Source of the DNA: Pseudoteredinibacter isoporae_A
GTDB taxonomy: Bacteria; Pseudomonadota; Gammaproteobacteria; Pseudomonadales; Cellvibrionaceae
Direction of reading: 5' to 3'
DNA: 64,000 bases
Assembly: GCF_040372805.1 (NCBI RefSeq)
Contig: NZ_BAABWJ010000002.1
Location: forward strand, 62,001 to 126,000
The translations under genes were made by a program, and so were the position numbers. The notes beneath the pieces were generated by a model, which worked only from the letters and a program-made list of their open reading frames with translations, was not told the DNA's origin and made no database searches. Shown in pieces: positions 35,282 through 44,009 of this stretch (the first letter of the stretch is position 1; every line of letters begins with the position of its first letter).

Positions 35282-36589
35282 ATGATTACGCTAGAAACAG
35301 TTCAGCGTTTTATTCAACAAATCATATTCCACTATCAGGATAAGCAATGCCAAAAGAGTGCAGCCGCCCTGACTTATATGACCTTGTTTGCCATCGTCCC
35401 GATGATGACGGTGAGCTATTCCATGTTTTCGGTGATTCCCGCGTTTTCTGGTTTGGAATCCCAGCTGCAGACCCTGATCTTTGATAACTTTGTGCCATCC
35501 ACGGGCCAGGAAGTGCAGGAGTATTTGGCGGGCTTTTCTTCCCAGGCGCGCAGTCTGACGTCAGTGGGTGTCATTATGTTGGTGGTGACAGCCTATTTAA
35601 TGCTGAAAAATATCGAAGGCAATTTCAATTCCATATGGGGGGTTAAGGAAGGACGTAAGGGACTGGCCAACTTTCTTCTTTACTGGGCAGTATTGAGCCT
35701 GGGGCCTCTTATGCTGGGTATGGGCCTGGCGGTAACAACGTATCTACTGTCACTTAAACTGTTTGAGGGCGCTGAAACCCAAGGGCTCTTGGCGGGCTTT
35801 TTGAGTTTCCTACCGTTTATTTTGGCAACTTCTGCGTTTACCTTGTTGTTTGTGGCTGTGCCTAATTGCAAGGTCAATTTAAAACACGCGGCGATTGGTG
35901 GTTTCCTCACGGCGATCGCTTTTGAACTGGTGAAAAAACTGTTTGCTACCGTTGTCGGTATGACTTCACTGGAAGTCATATACGGCGCTTTTGCTGCGGC
36001 TCCCTTGTTCCTGGTCTGGATCTACGTGATGTGGATGCTGGTTTTGTCCGGCGCGATTTTAGTGCGAGTCATGTCGACCTTTTCTGATGGCGCTGATGGC
36101 CAGCATTATCCAGATTTGGTGGCGGCCTTATTGGTGCTGTGGGCATTCCATCAACGCTGGCAGCAGGGCGAAAGCCTGACCGACCGACAAGCCGCCGAAG
36201 TGGGGGTGGATGGGCGTCAGTGGGCCAATATTCGTCAGTCCTTGTTGCAACAGCAAATTATTGCGGCGACCAACAGCGGTGACTATGTACTGAGTAAAGA
36301 TTTATCCCGTGTGCGCCTGCGCACTCTGGCCGAAATGGTGGGTGTGGAAAGTCAGTTGCCGGGTGAGTCGCGCTTTCTGCAGTCCTTACCATGGTTTCCT
36401 TCGGTGGCAGCACGCATGTTAGCCATCGATCAGAAAACCGAATTGGAATACGACGTGTGTTTAACCGATGTGTTCGATACGGTTCCGCAAACTCTGGAGT
36501 TACCGGAAGAAGATGCCCTGATCAGCGATGATGGAGTATTTCCGATTCACCAGGCCAAGCAAGGCAATGGTGGGAATGACACTCAGTAA
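35282..36589 (+). CDS. YihY family inner-membrane protein
   Basis: 435-residue protein. The membrane domain at residues ~25-270 has about six helices and includes the family marks CQKSAAALTYMTLFAIVPM, FNSIWGVKEGRKG and YGAFAAAPLFLVWIYVMW. A soluble C-terminal extension of ~160 residues follows, with an acidic end. Homologues were once called ribonuclease BN, which is incorrect; the role is unknown. GAGGA precedes ATG 35282. The stop overlaps the start of the thioredoxin-like gene by 14 bases. Confidence 0.92.
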   Translation: MITLETVQRFIQQIIFHYQDKQCQKSAAALTYMTLFAIVPMMTVSYSMFSVIPAFSGLESQLQTLIFDNFVPSTGQEVQEYLAGFSSQARSLTSVGVIMLVVTAYLMLKNIEGNFNSIWGVKEGRKGLANFLLYWAVLSLGPLMLGMGLAVTTYLLSLKLFEGAETQGLLAGFLSFLPFILATSAFTLLFVAVPNCKVNLKHAAIGGFLTAIAFELVKKLFATVVGMTSLEVIYGAFAAAPLFLVWIYVMWMLVLSGAILVRVMSTFSDGADGQHYPDLVAALLVLWAFHQRWQQGESLTDRQAAEVGVDGRQWANIRQSLLQQQIIAATNSGDYVLSKDLSRVRLRTLAEMVGVESQLPGESRFLQSLPWFPSVAARMLAIDQKTELEYDVCLTDVFDTVPQTLELPEEDALISDDGVFPIHQAKQGNGGNDTQ

Positions 36590-37088
36590 TCGTTGGGTGG
36601 GACTATCCAAAGGAAAGCGCCTCGCGCTTGTCGTGTGGGTGACAGCAATTCTTGTTGCCTGCAGCGGAGATCGCCATATTGAACTCGCCGATGGTGGCGA
36701 GCTGAGGCTCGATGCACAGCAAGTGTTGGTGATTAACTACTGGGCCAAGTGGTGCAAACCCTGTTTGCACGAAATTCCTGAGCTGAACCGCCTGAACAAG
36801 AACACAGGTATCACGGTAATAGGTATTGATTTCGATAAGCATCAGGGGCAAGAGCTGAACAGTCTTATTGCTCAAATGAAAATAGAGTTTCCCGTTCTGG
36901 CTGGGCAACACGAGCCCAAGCATATTCACCCGGAGCTGACACGCAAAGCTCAGGCCCTGCCAATGACGTATTTGATGTTGGTGCCTAGCCCTGAATCTGG
37001 CAAAGGTATTCGCCTAAGCAAGGCCTTGTTAGGGCCTCAAACGGAAGATGGTCTGCTCGGGAAAATCAAACAATTTCAGGGTCAGTAA
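36576..37088 (+). CDS. TlpA-like thioredoxin-domain lipoprotein
   Basis: 170-residue envelope thiol protein. The ATG at 36576 gives a typical lipoprotein signal with lipobox LVAC, predicting a lipidated cysteine at about residue 25. The thioredoxin active site is WAKWCKPC, followed by HEIPELNRLNK. A cis-proline is seen in ALPMTYLM. GGTGGGA precedes the chosen start. It overlaps the end of yihY and is thus translationally coupled. Likely a reductant or oxidoreductase tethered in the periplasm. Confidence 0.87.
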   Translation: MTLSNRWVGLSKGKRLALVVWVTAILVACSGDRHIELADGGELRLDAQQVLVINYWAKWCKPCLHEIPELNRLNKNTGITVIGIDFDKHQGQELNSLIAQMKIEFPVLAGQHEPKHIHPELTRKAQALPMTYLMLVPSPESGKGIRLSKALLGPQTEDGLLGKIKQFQGQ

Positions 37089-37102
37089 CCCGACGGGTGT
37101 CC

Positions 37103-37981
37103 TTAATTCCGTTTAACGATAGGAATCCACCAGCGAATCCCCATGTCTCTGAGCGGTCGGAAAGCGATGGGAAAGTAAGCGGCGATATCCGGTTTACGGT
37201 TGTCTCGTTCATAACCTGTTGCTGAAAACCACTCTCCATAAATACGTTTATTGGTTTTCATCGAAGTTGGATATTTGCACGTGAATTCCGCATAGCAGGC
37301 AGAAGGTATCGAAAATTGGCTGAATGAATCACTGTTTAAGTCTTCAGTTTTTTCTATGCACAGGACATCACTGAATGAATCTCGATGGCCGTCATCATTG
37401 GGGAAATAAACTGACATTAACGGTGCTTCTGATACCGGGCCACAGTGCCCCTGACTCAACTCCGAAAGGGCAGAGTATTCCTCACTGCTGACATAGTCTT
37501 TCCAGAATCCGGGGCCACTTTTAATGAAGTTTTCATAATCAAATTCCTGGGCTTTACCGATGACTTGAAATTCGGGCTTCTCGATAATTCGATATTTCAG
37601 CATGTCTCCACCTACTGTTTTTGTTCGATAGTCCGCTTGTTTATAGATCGATAGCTTGACCTTGCCGGTTCTCGCTTCACTGGGGTTGATGCCGTGTAGA
37701 CTTCTGAAAGCCCGTGTAAATGCATTCGGTGAATCAAAACCATACTTGGACGCGATATCAGTCACTTTTTTACGACCGGACATTAGCTCAGCTCCGGCTT
37801 GGGTCAGCCTTCGCTTCCTGACATAGTCCGCGAAAGTGACGCCGAGCATGGCATGGAACATTCGATGAAAATGGTACTTGGAGGAGCAGGCGATCTCAGC
37901 GGCAGTTTCGACCGATATGCCGCCGTCCAAATTGCCTTCAATGTACTCGACTACCCGCCGAATTCGCGTTGACCAATCCAA
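37103..37981 (-). CDS. AraC-family regulator with C-terminal GyrI-like effector domain
   Basis: 292-residue Rob-like regulator. The N-terminal AraC DNA-binding domain (residues ~5-105) has both helix-turn-helix units, in VETAAEIACSSKYHFHRMFH and VTDIASKYGFDSPNAFTRAFR. The C-terminal GyrI/SOUL-type ligand-binding domain runs from about 125 to 292 (YRIIEKPEFQVIGKA, ending IRWWIPI). The order, DNA-binding first, matches Rob. It converges with the thioredoxin gene, and its target is not evident; the S9/lipoprotein unit lies upstream on the same strand. Confidence 0.9.
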   Translation of the reverse strand: MDWSTRIRRVVEYIEGNLDGGISVETAAEIACSSKYHFHRMFHAMLGVTFADYVRKRRLTQAGAELMSGRKKVTDIASKYGFDSPNAFTRAFRSLHGINPSEARTGKVKLSIYKQADYRTKTVGGDMLKYRIIEKPEFQVIGKAQEFDYENFIKSGPGFWKDYVSSEEYSALSELSQGHCGPVSEAPLMSVYFPNDDGHRDSFSDVLCIEKTEDLNSDSFSQFSIPSACYAEFTCKYPTSMKTNKRIYGEWFSATGYERDNRKPDIAAYFPIAFRPLRDMGIRWWIPIVKRN

Positions 37982-38109
37982 TTGAACACACTTCCTATTG
38001 AGCTGTTGAGTTCAATCATAAAGGCATTTGGTGGTGTGAACTCACCTTTTTTTGCTGTTTTGGGGAGGAAGGGGGTAGGGGCAAATATGGCATTGTGCGA
38101 GGAAGAGGT

Positions 38110-38146
38110 CCATAGAGTGGATGGCTTTAGGCCATCCACTCTATGG
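38110..38146. repeat. 16-bp perfect hairpin downstream of the S9 peptidase fusion gene
   Basis: CCATAGAGTGGATGGC (38110-38125) and its exact complement (38131-38146) around TTTAG, seven bases past the stop of the peptidase gene. No T run follows on either strand, so this is an unusual terminator, an mRNA-stabilising hairpin or a remnant of a mobile repeat. Confidence 0.85.
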
Positions 38147-38152
38147 TGGGTT

Positions 38153-41113
38153 TCAAAATAGGGAGCCTAAACCGCTTTCTTCCTGTCGTTTGCGAATGAC
38201 GGATTCTGGTTGGAGGTCAAATTCTTGTTTGAATAGACTCTCTCCATCAAGCGTTGCGAGTTCTAAAGTCCATGTGCCTGGGACTTGCATCCAGTCGTCG
38301 GGTAATTCTCTTATAAAGTAAAACCCACCTGAATATCTCGAGAATTGAATATAGTAATATGGTTCTTTCTTGGCACCATCTTCATCATGTTGGATGGGGC
38401 TTGTCCATTTTGCTTTCAATGCAACCAGTTGACTTAGTGTCTTACTTGTTTTGGGTGACGGTGAAATGTCCAACATGGCTCCAAAGACCACGCCTTTTTT
38501 GAGAGGAATTTGGGTTGCTGTTTCTTCAAAGGTATAGCGGCCATTGCTGTCTTTACTGAAAATGCCGATATCATCTTCATCAACTTCAGCGTCGAATATA
38601 GATGCGCCTTTGGTGTAGGCAAGTATTTTCTTTAAGCTATTGGTTCGGTCCTCGTTCAAAGGAATCCGCCAGCTTATTTCGGCAACAATGCTATGAACAT
38701 CATTCATGAGTGCCTTGTCGCGTTCTTTCTTATAGAACTTTTCCTTAACAGTTGCTTCTAGGGTGTTGATGCACACATCAATATTTTTCTCTATACCTTC
38801 TCCATAACACTGAGCCCTGGCGGCGTAGATTTTTCCTGTATAGCTGTCAGATTCACTCGCTTTATTGTAGAAATCGAGAGCTTTCTTTTTGCTCGCAGAT
38901 TTTATGATTCCTCTGCGATGCAAATGGGCTAGGCGTATATTGGCATTGTTGTAATCGTTGTCGGCTGCGCGTTGATACCAATGTGCGGCTTGATTTAGAT
39001 CTTTCTCAACCTGTTCGCCTCGGTGATAGTAGCTTGCAATATTAAATTGAGAGCGGGCATGGCCCAATTTAGCTGCTTCTTGATAGTTTCTGAACGCTAC
39101 CTCACTATCCGGGTCGCTGACGGTGCCATTATCTAAGCCATCTGCAATGCTTTTGTAGTGTTCAATGCGTGATTTTTTATCATTTTCTGCATATGGTGAG
39201 GGTAGGTTGAGCGTTCTCCTAATGAAATCATCTACATAATAGTTGTGGTGTGTCTCGCTGTACCAGTTGTCGTGCCCATGGCTACTATCATTGTAAAAAA
39301 GAGTTTCTAGAGGCTTTTTTAGCTGTTCTAAACGCATTTTAAAACGATTGCTTTGCTCGATAGGGGCAATTTTATCGTTATGACCTGCTATTAACAGAAT
39401 GGGAGCTTGGAGTTTTTCAGCGTGGTAAAGAGGAGACTTCTCCCAAAGCTCCTCGCGCATGGAACCTAGAACTCTTTCAATTCCTTCCATGCTGCCATCA
39501 ATTTCATCGAGGTTTCGGGAGTTAAAAATTAGCGGAAGATCGTAGACTCCGAAAGCTGCAATGACACATTTATATAGGTCAGGTTTTTCCATGGCCAGCA
39601 TGACCGAAGAATATCCACCATAACTCGATCCCATGGAGCAAACATGTTGGTAGGGATATTTGGTAAGAACATGATCAACAACTGTGTCAATATCTTCTTC
39701 AATTGCTTTGCCAAATTGAGCAAGTCCGGCTTCTAAGAATTCTTTACCAAACCCCCAGGAACCTCTGAAGTTAACCTGGAGAACGGAATATCCGCGGCTA
39801 CTTAGAAACTGGATTTGTCGGTCAAAGTATTCGTTGTTTCTAACTCCAACTGGACCTCCGTGAGGATTCACGATCAGTACTCCGTTTGACCCAGAGTGAG
39901 GGCGGATCAAGATGGACTCGAGTTCTTGGCCGGCCCTATTTTTAGTACTGATATGTTCAGCTTTACTCAGTTGAGTTCTGTCGATGTCAATGAATGAGTC
40001 TCCGACAAGTTCGGCTTTCAAGGTGTTTTTATTGAATAAGTAGTATTGACCTGGGTTATCACTTGAAAATGTCGCCAGCAAAGAAATAGAACTGAGGGGA
40101 GCATTGTCAATGATTGCAATTTGTTGATCAGAAAAGGCCTTGTCTAATTTAGCCTTCAGTTCCGCCTGGGATTTAGAAAAATACTTGCTGACTAATTGTC
40201 CGTGATCAAGGTAGCTAACTGATTCAAGAGTTTTGGTCTGAGGACTAAAACTAGCTGAGATTAAATCATACTTGGGGTGGGCATAAATCAAGCTTCCTAA
40301 ACGTTGGGTGTTGAGATCGTATTCGTACAAACCTCTTAAGTCGGAATTTTGATTGCTGAGCACAGCCAGGGTTTCTTTGTTGATTAAGCTCACGGGGCTG
40401 AAATTGTAATTGCCTTTATCAATACTAGCGGCTTTTTTCCATTTTTTCATGCCCTCTATCCAATAATGAAAGTCGACCTTTTCATTGTCTCTATCCAACG
40501 ATATAGACATCAGCTCTTTATCAGAATGGCTGGAAAATACGTGGTATGCGGCAAAAGGTTGGGTATGAAAGGGTTTGCCTTTTTCTCTAACTTTATTACC
40601 CATCAAAGTGGCGTAGTCTGTGTAGTATAGCTTTTGACGGTATTCATCCCTTCCCTCATCTCGGGCAAATAAGACAATGCCTGGCTTGTCGATCAGTTTG
40701 TCAACGATATAGCCTTTCGCCCAAATGCGCTTGGCTTTTGTGTGGGGAACCCCATCTTCTTTAAATTCGATAGGCAAAATGGCTTGAAGCCTTTCTTTAC
40801 CGTTCTTATGTTTGTAATCGATGAGTAGAGTCTTATGGTCCAGCCATTCTATGTCGAGCAAGCGAGCGCTTTTTTTGTACGGAAACGAGATGATCTCGTG
40901 CTGAATCATGGTGTTGGTAAAAGTAAAGTCTATTGAAGTGCGGTCTTCATGGCGCTTGAATGTCGCGAGATAGGCTCCATCTGGACTGAGTGTTACAGAA
41001 TGAATGTCCATGTTCCTGAAGAGTTTTTCAGCCGGGATAGGTGTGGCAAACGCCACAATGCCAAACATTAGAAGATGTGATAGAGCTAGAAATTGGATGA
41101 TTTTCTTGTTCAT
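38153..41113 (-). CDS. S9 prolyl-oligopeptidase-type hydrolase fused to Sel1 repeats and a DUF3859-like domain
   Basis: 986-residue exported protein with a signal peptide (1-23, ending AFATP). Residues ~30-380 look like the beta-propeller of S9 peptidases. Residues ~395-635 are the alpha/beta-hydrolase domain, with the oxyanion segment HGGPVG (418-423), nucleophile S497 in GSSYGGYSS, acid D580 in AGHNDKIAP and His H612 in SSHGHDNW. Sel1-like repeats follow at ~670-790 (YQEAAKLGHARSQFNIA, WYQRAADNDYNNANIRLA). The C-terminus (~868-968) resembles DUF3859. The gene is more AT-rich than its neighbours. It overlaps the upstream lipoprotein gene as ATGA. Confidence 0.85.
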   Translation of the reverse strand: MNKKIIQFLALSHLLMFGIVAFATPIPAEKLFRNMDIHSVTLSPDGAYLATFKRHEDRTSIDFTFTNTMIQHEIISFPYKKSARLLDIEWLDHKTLLIDYKHKNGKERLQAILPIEFKEDGVPHTKAKRIWAKGYIVDKLIDKPGIVLFARDEGRDEYRQKLYYTDYATLMGNKVREKGKPFHTQPFAAYHVFSSHSDKELMSISLDRDNEKVDFHYWIEGMKKWKKAASIDKGNYNFSPVSLINKETLAVLSNQNSDLRGLYEYDLNTQRLGSLIYAHPKYDLISASFSPQTKTLESVSYLDHGQLVSKYFSKSQAELKAKLDKAFSDQQIAIIDNAPLSSISLLATFSSDNPGQYYLFNKNTLKAELVGDSFIDIDRTQLSKAEHISTKNRAGQELESILIRPHSGSNGVLIVNPHGGPVGVRNNEYFDRQIQFLSSRGYSVLQVNFRGSWGFGKEFLEAGLAQFGKAIEEDIDTVVDHVLTKYPYQHVCSMGSSYGGYSSVMLAMEKPDLYKCVIAAFGVYDLPLIFNSRNLDEIDGSMEGIERVLGSMREELWEKSPLYHAEKLQAPILLIAGHNDKIAPIEQSNRFKMRLEQLKKPLETLFYNDSSHGHDNWYSETHHNYYVDDFIRRTLNLPSPYAENDKKSRIEHYKSIADGLDNGTVSDPDSEVAFRNYQEAAKLGHARSQFNIASYYHRGEQVEKDLNQAAHWYQRAADNDYNNANIRLAHLHRRGIIKSASKKKALDFYNKASESDSYTGKIYAARAQCYGEGIEKNIDVCINTLEATVKEKFYKKERDKALMNDVHSIVAEISWRIPLNEDRTNSLKKILAYTKGASIFDAEVDEDDIGIFSKDSNGRYTFEETATQIPLKKGVVFGAMLDISPSPKTSKTLSQLVALKAKWTSPIQHDEDGAKKEPYYYIQFSRYSGGFYFIRELPDDWMQVPGTWTLELATLDGESLFKQEFDLQPESVIRKRQEESGLGSLF

Positions 41114-41697
41114 TTTGTAACTCCTTTACCTACGAATGTTTCATCGTTATTACTTTTTTCTCCTTTATGTATTAAATCAAAAAAACGATCTTCCCTTTTT
41201 CCTGTGTAGTCAATTGAATGTTTCTTGAGTAGGCTTGGAAAGTGATCTTTCATAAATTCATAGGCATAGGAGGATCGATTAACGATCAGGATGTCGTCTC
41301 CCCACTGACTTCGTTTGGCTTGAAAATCACCAACATAACTAATGGTGCCGGGCGCAACAGAAAATGACCAGATATCCCCCAGCAAACTGTATCCCGTATA
41401 TTTTCCGGTCTTAACTGACTTAATCCGATAGTCCCCCGCAGGCAAGGCGGTAAATAAATAATTACTGTTGTAGCGAACATCATCCTTGGTAAACATGATC
41501 TTGCTTTCACCGTCGATCACGATGTATTCGAGATACATATTGGAGGAAAGTCCGAGCAGTAAATATCCTTCGCTGTTTTTAATGGGTTTGGCGGTATCGG
41601 ATTGCACTGTGCTGACTCGGCTGGCACAGCTGCTCAAAATAAGAACACTTAAGGCAAGAAAAACGGAGATAAAAGGGCGATTCAACTCTTGAACCAT
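41110..41697 (-). CDS. Putative lipoprotein, coupled to the S9 peptidase gene
   Basis: 195-residue predicted lipoprotein. The second ATG (41697), with AGAGGAAG upstream, gives MVQELNRPFISVFLALSVLI followed by a lipobox LSSC with lipidated cysteine at ~24. The mature part has a beta-rich domain resembling PEGA/DUF2846-type surface proteins (SNYLFTALPAGDYRIKSVKTG, FSVAPGTISYVGDFQ). That similarity is weak. The stop overlaps the peptidase start (ATGA), so the two are translated together. Confidence 0.75.
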   Translation of the reverse strand: MVQELNRPFISVFLALSVLILSSCASRVSTVQSDTAKPIKNSEGYLLLGLSSNMYLEYIVIDGESKIMFTKDDVRYNSNYLFTALPAGDYRIKSVKTGKYTGYSLLGDIWSFSVAPGTISYVGDFQAKRSQWGDDILIVNRSSYAYEFMKDHFPSLLKKHSIDYTGKREDRFFDLIHKGEKSNNDETFVGKGVTK

Positions 41698-41964
41698 AAC
41701 ACTTCCTCTGTGATGGATGACGTTCATTTTTAGGCGCCTAAATTTGCCACAGCTAAGGCCTGATGGCCAGTTGAAAAAGGGGAAATTGGTAATTAAGTCG
41801 GGTATTGCAAGCTGGTTGATTTGAGCTAGAGGGAGGAGTTGAGGACGTCGAAGGGGGCATGCTGCTGTCGACCTCTCATTTGCCTAGACGGCGTTCGCCA
41901 GAATGATCACGTATAAATGAATTACATTCGAACCCTTGATCTGGCGCAATTAAAGTTCTAAGCT

Positions 41965-41998
41965 TTCAATAATTTCTGAAAATACAGAAATTATTGAA
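41965..41998. promoter_or_regulatory. 14-bp perfect inverted repeat, candidate GbsR-type operator
   Basis: TTCAATAATTTCTG (41965-41978) and its complement (41985-41998) around AAAATA. It ends 17 bases before the regulator start at 42016, in an AT-rich promoter region, and has no T-run beyond it. Its position suggests autoregulation by the adjacent GbsR-type protein. Confidence 0.72.
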
Positions 41999-42015
41999 TT
42001 AGCTGAGGTAGTGTT

Positions 42016-42570
42016 ATGACCATGACTCCACAAATTGAGGCCTTTGTTTACCATTTTGGTGAGATGGGCAGCCGCTGGGGGTTCAACCGTACGGTGGGGC
42101 AGATGTATGCCTTGATTGTATTGAGCGAACACCCGTTGTGCGCAAATGATCTCAGTGAGGCGCTGAATATCTCTCGGGGTAACGTCAGTATGGGCCTGAA
42201 GGAGCTTCAATCCTGGCGTTTACTGCAGGAAAAACGGGTGCCCGGTGACCGCAAAGAATACTTTACCGCAGCGGGAAGTATTTGGGACATGGCCATTCGA
42301 GTATTGGAAGAGCGCCGCCGCCGAGAGGTGGAACCGACTCTGAGTGTACTACGAGATACCCTGCTGGTTGCACCGGCCAATGAGCAGGAAGTCTATGCTC
42401 AGGAGAAAATGCAGGAAATTCACGATCTGCTCGAACTGTGCAGTGGTTGGGCGGATGAATTATTGACTATGCCACCGCAAAAACTGAAAACCCTGATGAG
42501 GTTAGGCAGTGGCATGGGGAAGGTTCTGGAGTTCACCGACAAGCTTACCTTGCGCGGGCCGGAGAACTGA
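42016..42570 (+). CDS. GbsR/MarR-type transcriptional regulator
   Basis: 184-residue winged-helix regulator. The wHTH at residues ~25-95 includes LSEALNISRGNVSMGLKEL and a wing with VPGDRKEYF. The C-terminal half is helical (dimerisation). GbsR/OpuAR-type proteins have this architecture. It is 65 bases upstream of cioAB on the same strand with a short hairpin between, so it probably controls the bd oxidase. The preferred ATG is 42016 (a second one lies at 42022), following GAGGTAGTG. Confidence 0.85.
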   Translation: MTMTPQIEAFVYHFGEMGSRWGFNRTVGQMYALIVLSEHPLCANDLSEALNISRGNVSMGLKELQSWRLLQEKRVPGDRKEYFTAAGSIWDMAIRVLEERRRREVEPTLSVLRDTLLVAPANEQEVYAQEKMQEIHDLLELCSGWADELLTMPPQKLKTLMRLGSGMGKVLEFTDKLTLRGPEN

Positions 42571-42572
42571 AA

Positions 42573-42588
42573 CCCGGCACTCGCCGGG
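42573..42588 (+). repeat. Short GC hairpin between the GbsR-type gene and cioA
   Basis: CCCGGC-ACTC-GCCGGG, three bases after the regulator stop. It lacks a T run; it may lower read-through or protect the upstream mRNA end. Confidence 0.5.
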
Positions 42589-42634
42589 CTCTGAGCTGAA
42601 AGGCTCATTTCTCTTTTCATCCACGAGGTAAATC

Positions 42635-44008
42635 ATGGATATTGTGATCGATACCGTCATGTTATCGAGGGTTCAGTTCGCCCTGAATATCAGCTTTCAT
42701 ATCTTATTTCCAACCATCACTATTGCTCTGTGTTGGGCCTTGCTGTTTTTTAAAATTCGTTTGCACCAAACCGGAGATGAGGTTTGGATGCGCTGTTATC
42801 GTTTCTGGGTAAAAATCTTTGCTCTGACGTTTGCCCTAGGTGTGGTTAGTGGTATTACGATGTCCTTCCAGTTTGGCAGCAATTGGCCAGGCTTTATGGC
42901 TCGGGTGGGGAATATTGCCGGTCCGCTTTTGGGATACGAAGTGCTCACCGCATTTTTTCTGGAAGCGACCTTTCTGGGAGTCATGCTGTTCGGCATTGAT
43001 CGGGTTTCCCCACGCATGCACACCATCGCTACGGCGATTGTTGCTTTAGGTACAACTGCTTCGGCCTTTTGGATCCTGGCGCTGAATTCCTGGATGCAAA
43101 CGCCTACCGGCTTTGAGTTGAGGGATGGAGTGGCATTTCCAGTGGATTGGTGGGCCGTAATTTTCAATCCTTCGTTTCCGTACCGTTTCTTTCATATGTT
43201 GCTGGCTTCTTTGATTACGGCCTGTTTTCTCTTAATGGGGGTATCGGCGTATCGCTTATTGAAAGGCGATCACAAACCGGCGCCAAGAATTACGCTCCGG
43301 TTGGGCGCGCTGGTAGCGGCGATCGCTTTGCCGGTTCAGATTTTCGTGGGTGATTTACATGGTTTGAATACCTTTGAACATCAGCCGGCCAAGGTGGCCG
43401 CAATGGAAGGTGTTTGGGAAACCGAGCGCGGCGCCAGCCTGTTGTTATTTGCCTTGCCGGATGAGGAGGCGCGGGAAAATCATTTTGAGGTGGGTATTCC
43501 CAATATGGCCAGTTGGATTCTCACCCATGAAGCGGATGGTGAGATCAGAGGGCTGAATGAGTTTAGAGGTGCCCACCCACCCGTGGCCCCAGTGTTCTGG
43601 AGTTTTCGGGTTATGGTGGGTTGTGGGCTCTTAATGTTGCTCATCTCCTGGGTCTTGAGTTGGCAGTTGTGGCGCAAAGGCGAGGCAAGTCCCTATCTTT
43701 TGAAAGCCTCTGTGGCAATGACCTTTTCGGGCTGGCTCGCAACCTTAGCCGGATGGTATGTCAGCGAAATTGGTAGGCAGCCTTTTCTTGTACAGGGTGT
43801 GCTGAAAACCTCAGAGGCCGCAACGACTCTTCCTGAGGGTAATGTGCTGTTTTCTCTTGTGATCTACGCAACGTTGTATGGTGGATTACTGTGGGCCTAT
43901 ATCCATACGGTTTTTTTGATGGCAAGAAAATCAGCCCGATTGGAAGCGCCGGAGAATTCTGATCGGAATGAAGCATTAGAACTGAAAGCGACAATGACAG
44001 GAGCGTAA
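42635..44008 (+). CDS. cioA: Cytochrome bd-type quinol oxidase subunit I (CIO-type)
   Basis: 457-residue inner-membrane subunit of a quinol:oxygen oxidoreductase. The haem ligands are conserved: H22 in SFHILFP, H187 in FFHMLLA and M327 in FWSFRVMVG; proton-path residues E102 and E110 are in YEVLTAFFLEATFLG. The Q-loop between FVGDLHG and the M327 helix is about 66 residues shorter than in E. coli CydA, typical of the cyanide-insensitive CIO branch. GRQPF follows near residue 380. GAGG precedes ATG 42635. It forms an operon with cioB. Confidence 0.95.
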   Translation: MDIVIDTVMLSRVQFALNISFHILFPTITIALCWALLFFKIRLHQTGDEVWMRCYRFWVKIFALTFALGVVSGITMSFQFGSNWPGFMARVGNIAGPLLGYEVLTAFFLEATFLGVMLFGIDRVSPRMHTIATAIVALGTTASAFWILALNSWMQTPTGFELRDGVAFPVDWWAVIFNPSFPYRFFHMLLASLITACFLLMGVSAYRLLKGDHKPAPRITLRLGALVAAIALPVQIFVGDLHGLNTFEHQPAKVAAMEGVWETERGASLLLFALPDEEARENHFEVGIPNMASWILTHEADGEIRGLNEFRGAHPPVAPVFWSFRVMVGCGLLMLLISWVLSWQLWRKGEASPYLLKASVAMTFSGWLATLAGWYVSEIGRQPFLVQGVLKTSEAATTLPEGNVLFSLVIYATLYGGLLWAYIHTVFLMARKSARLEAPENSDRNEALELKATMTGA

Positions 44009-44009
44009 G

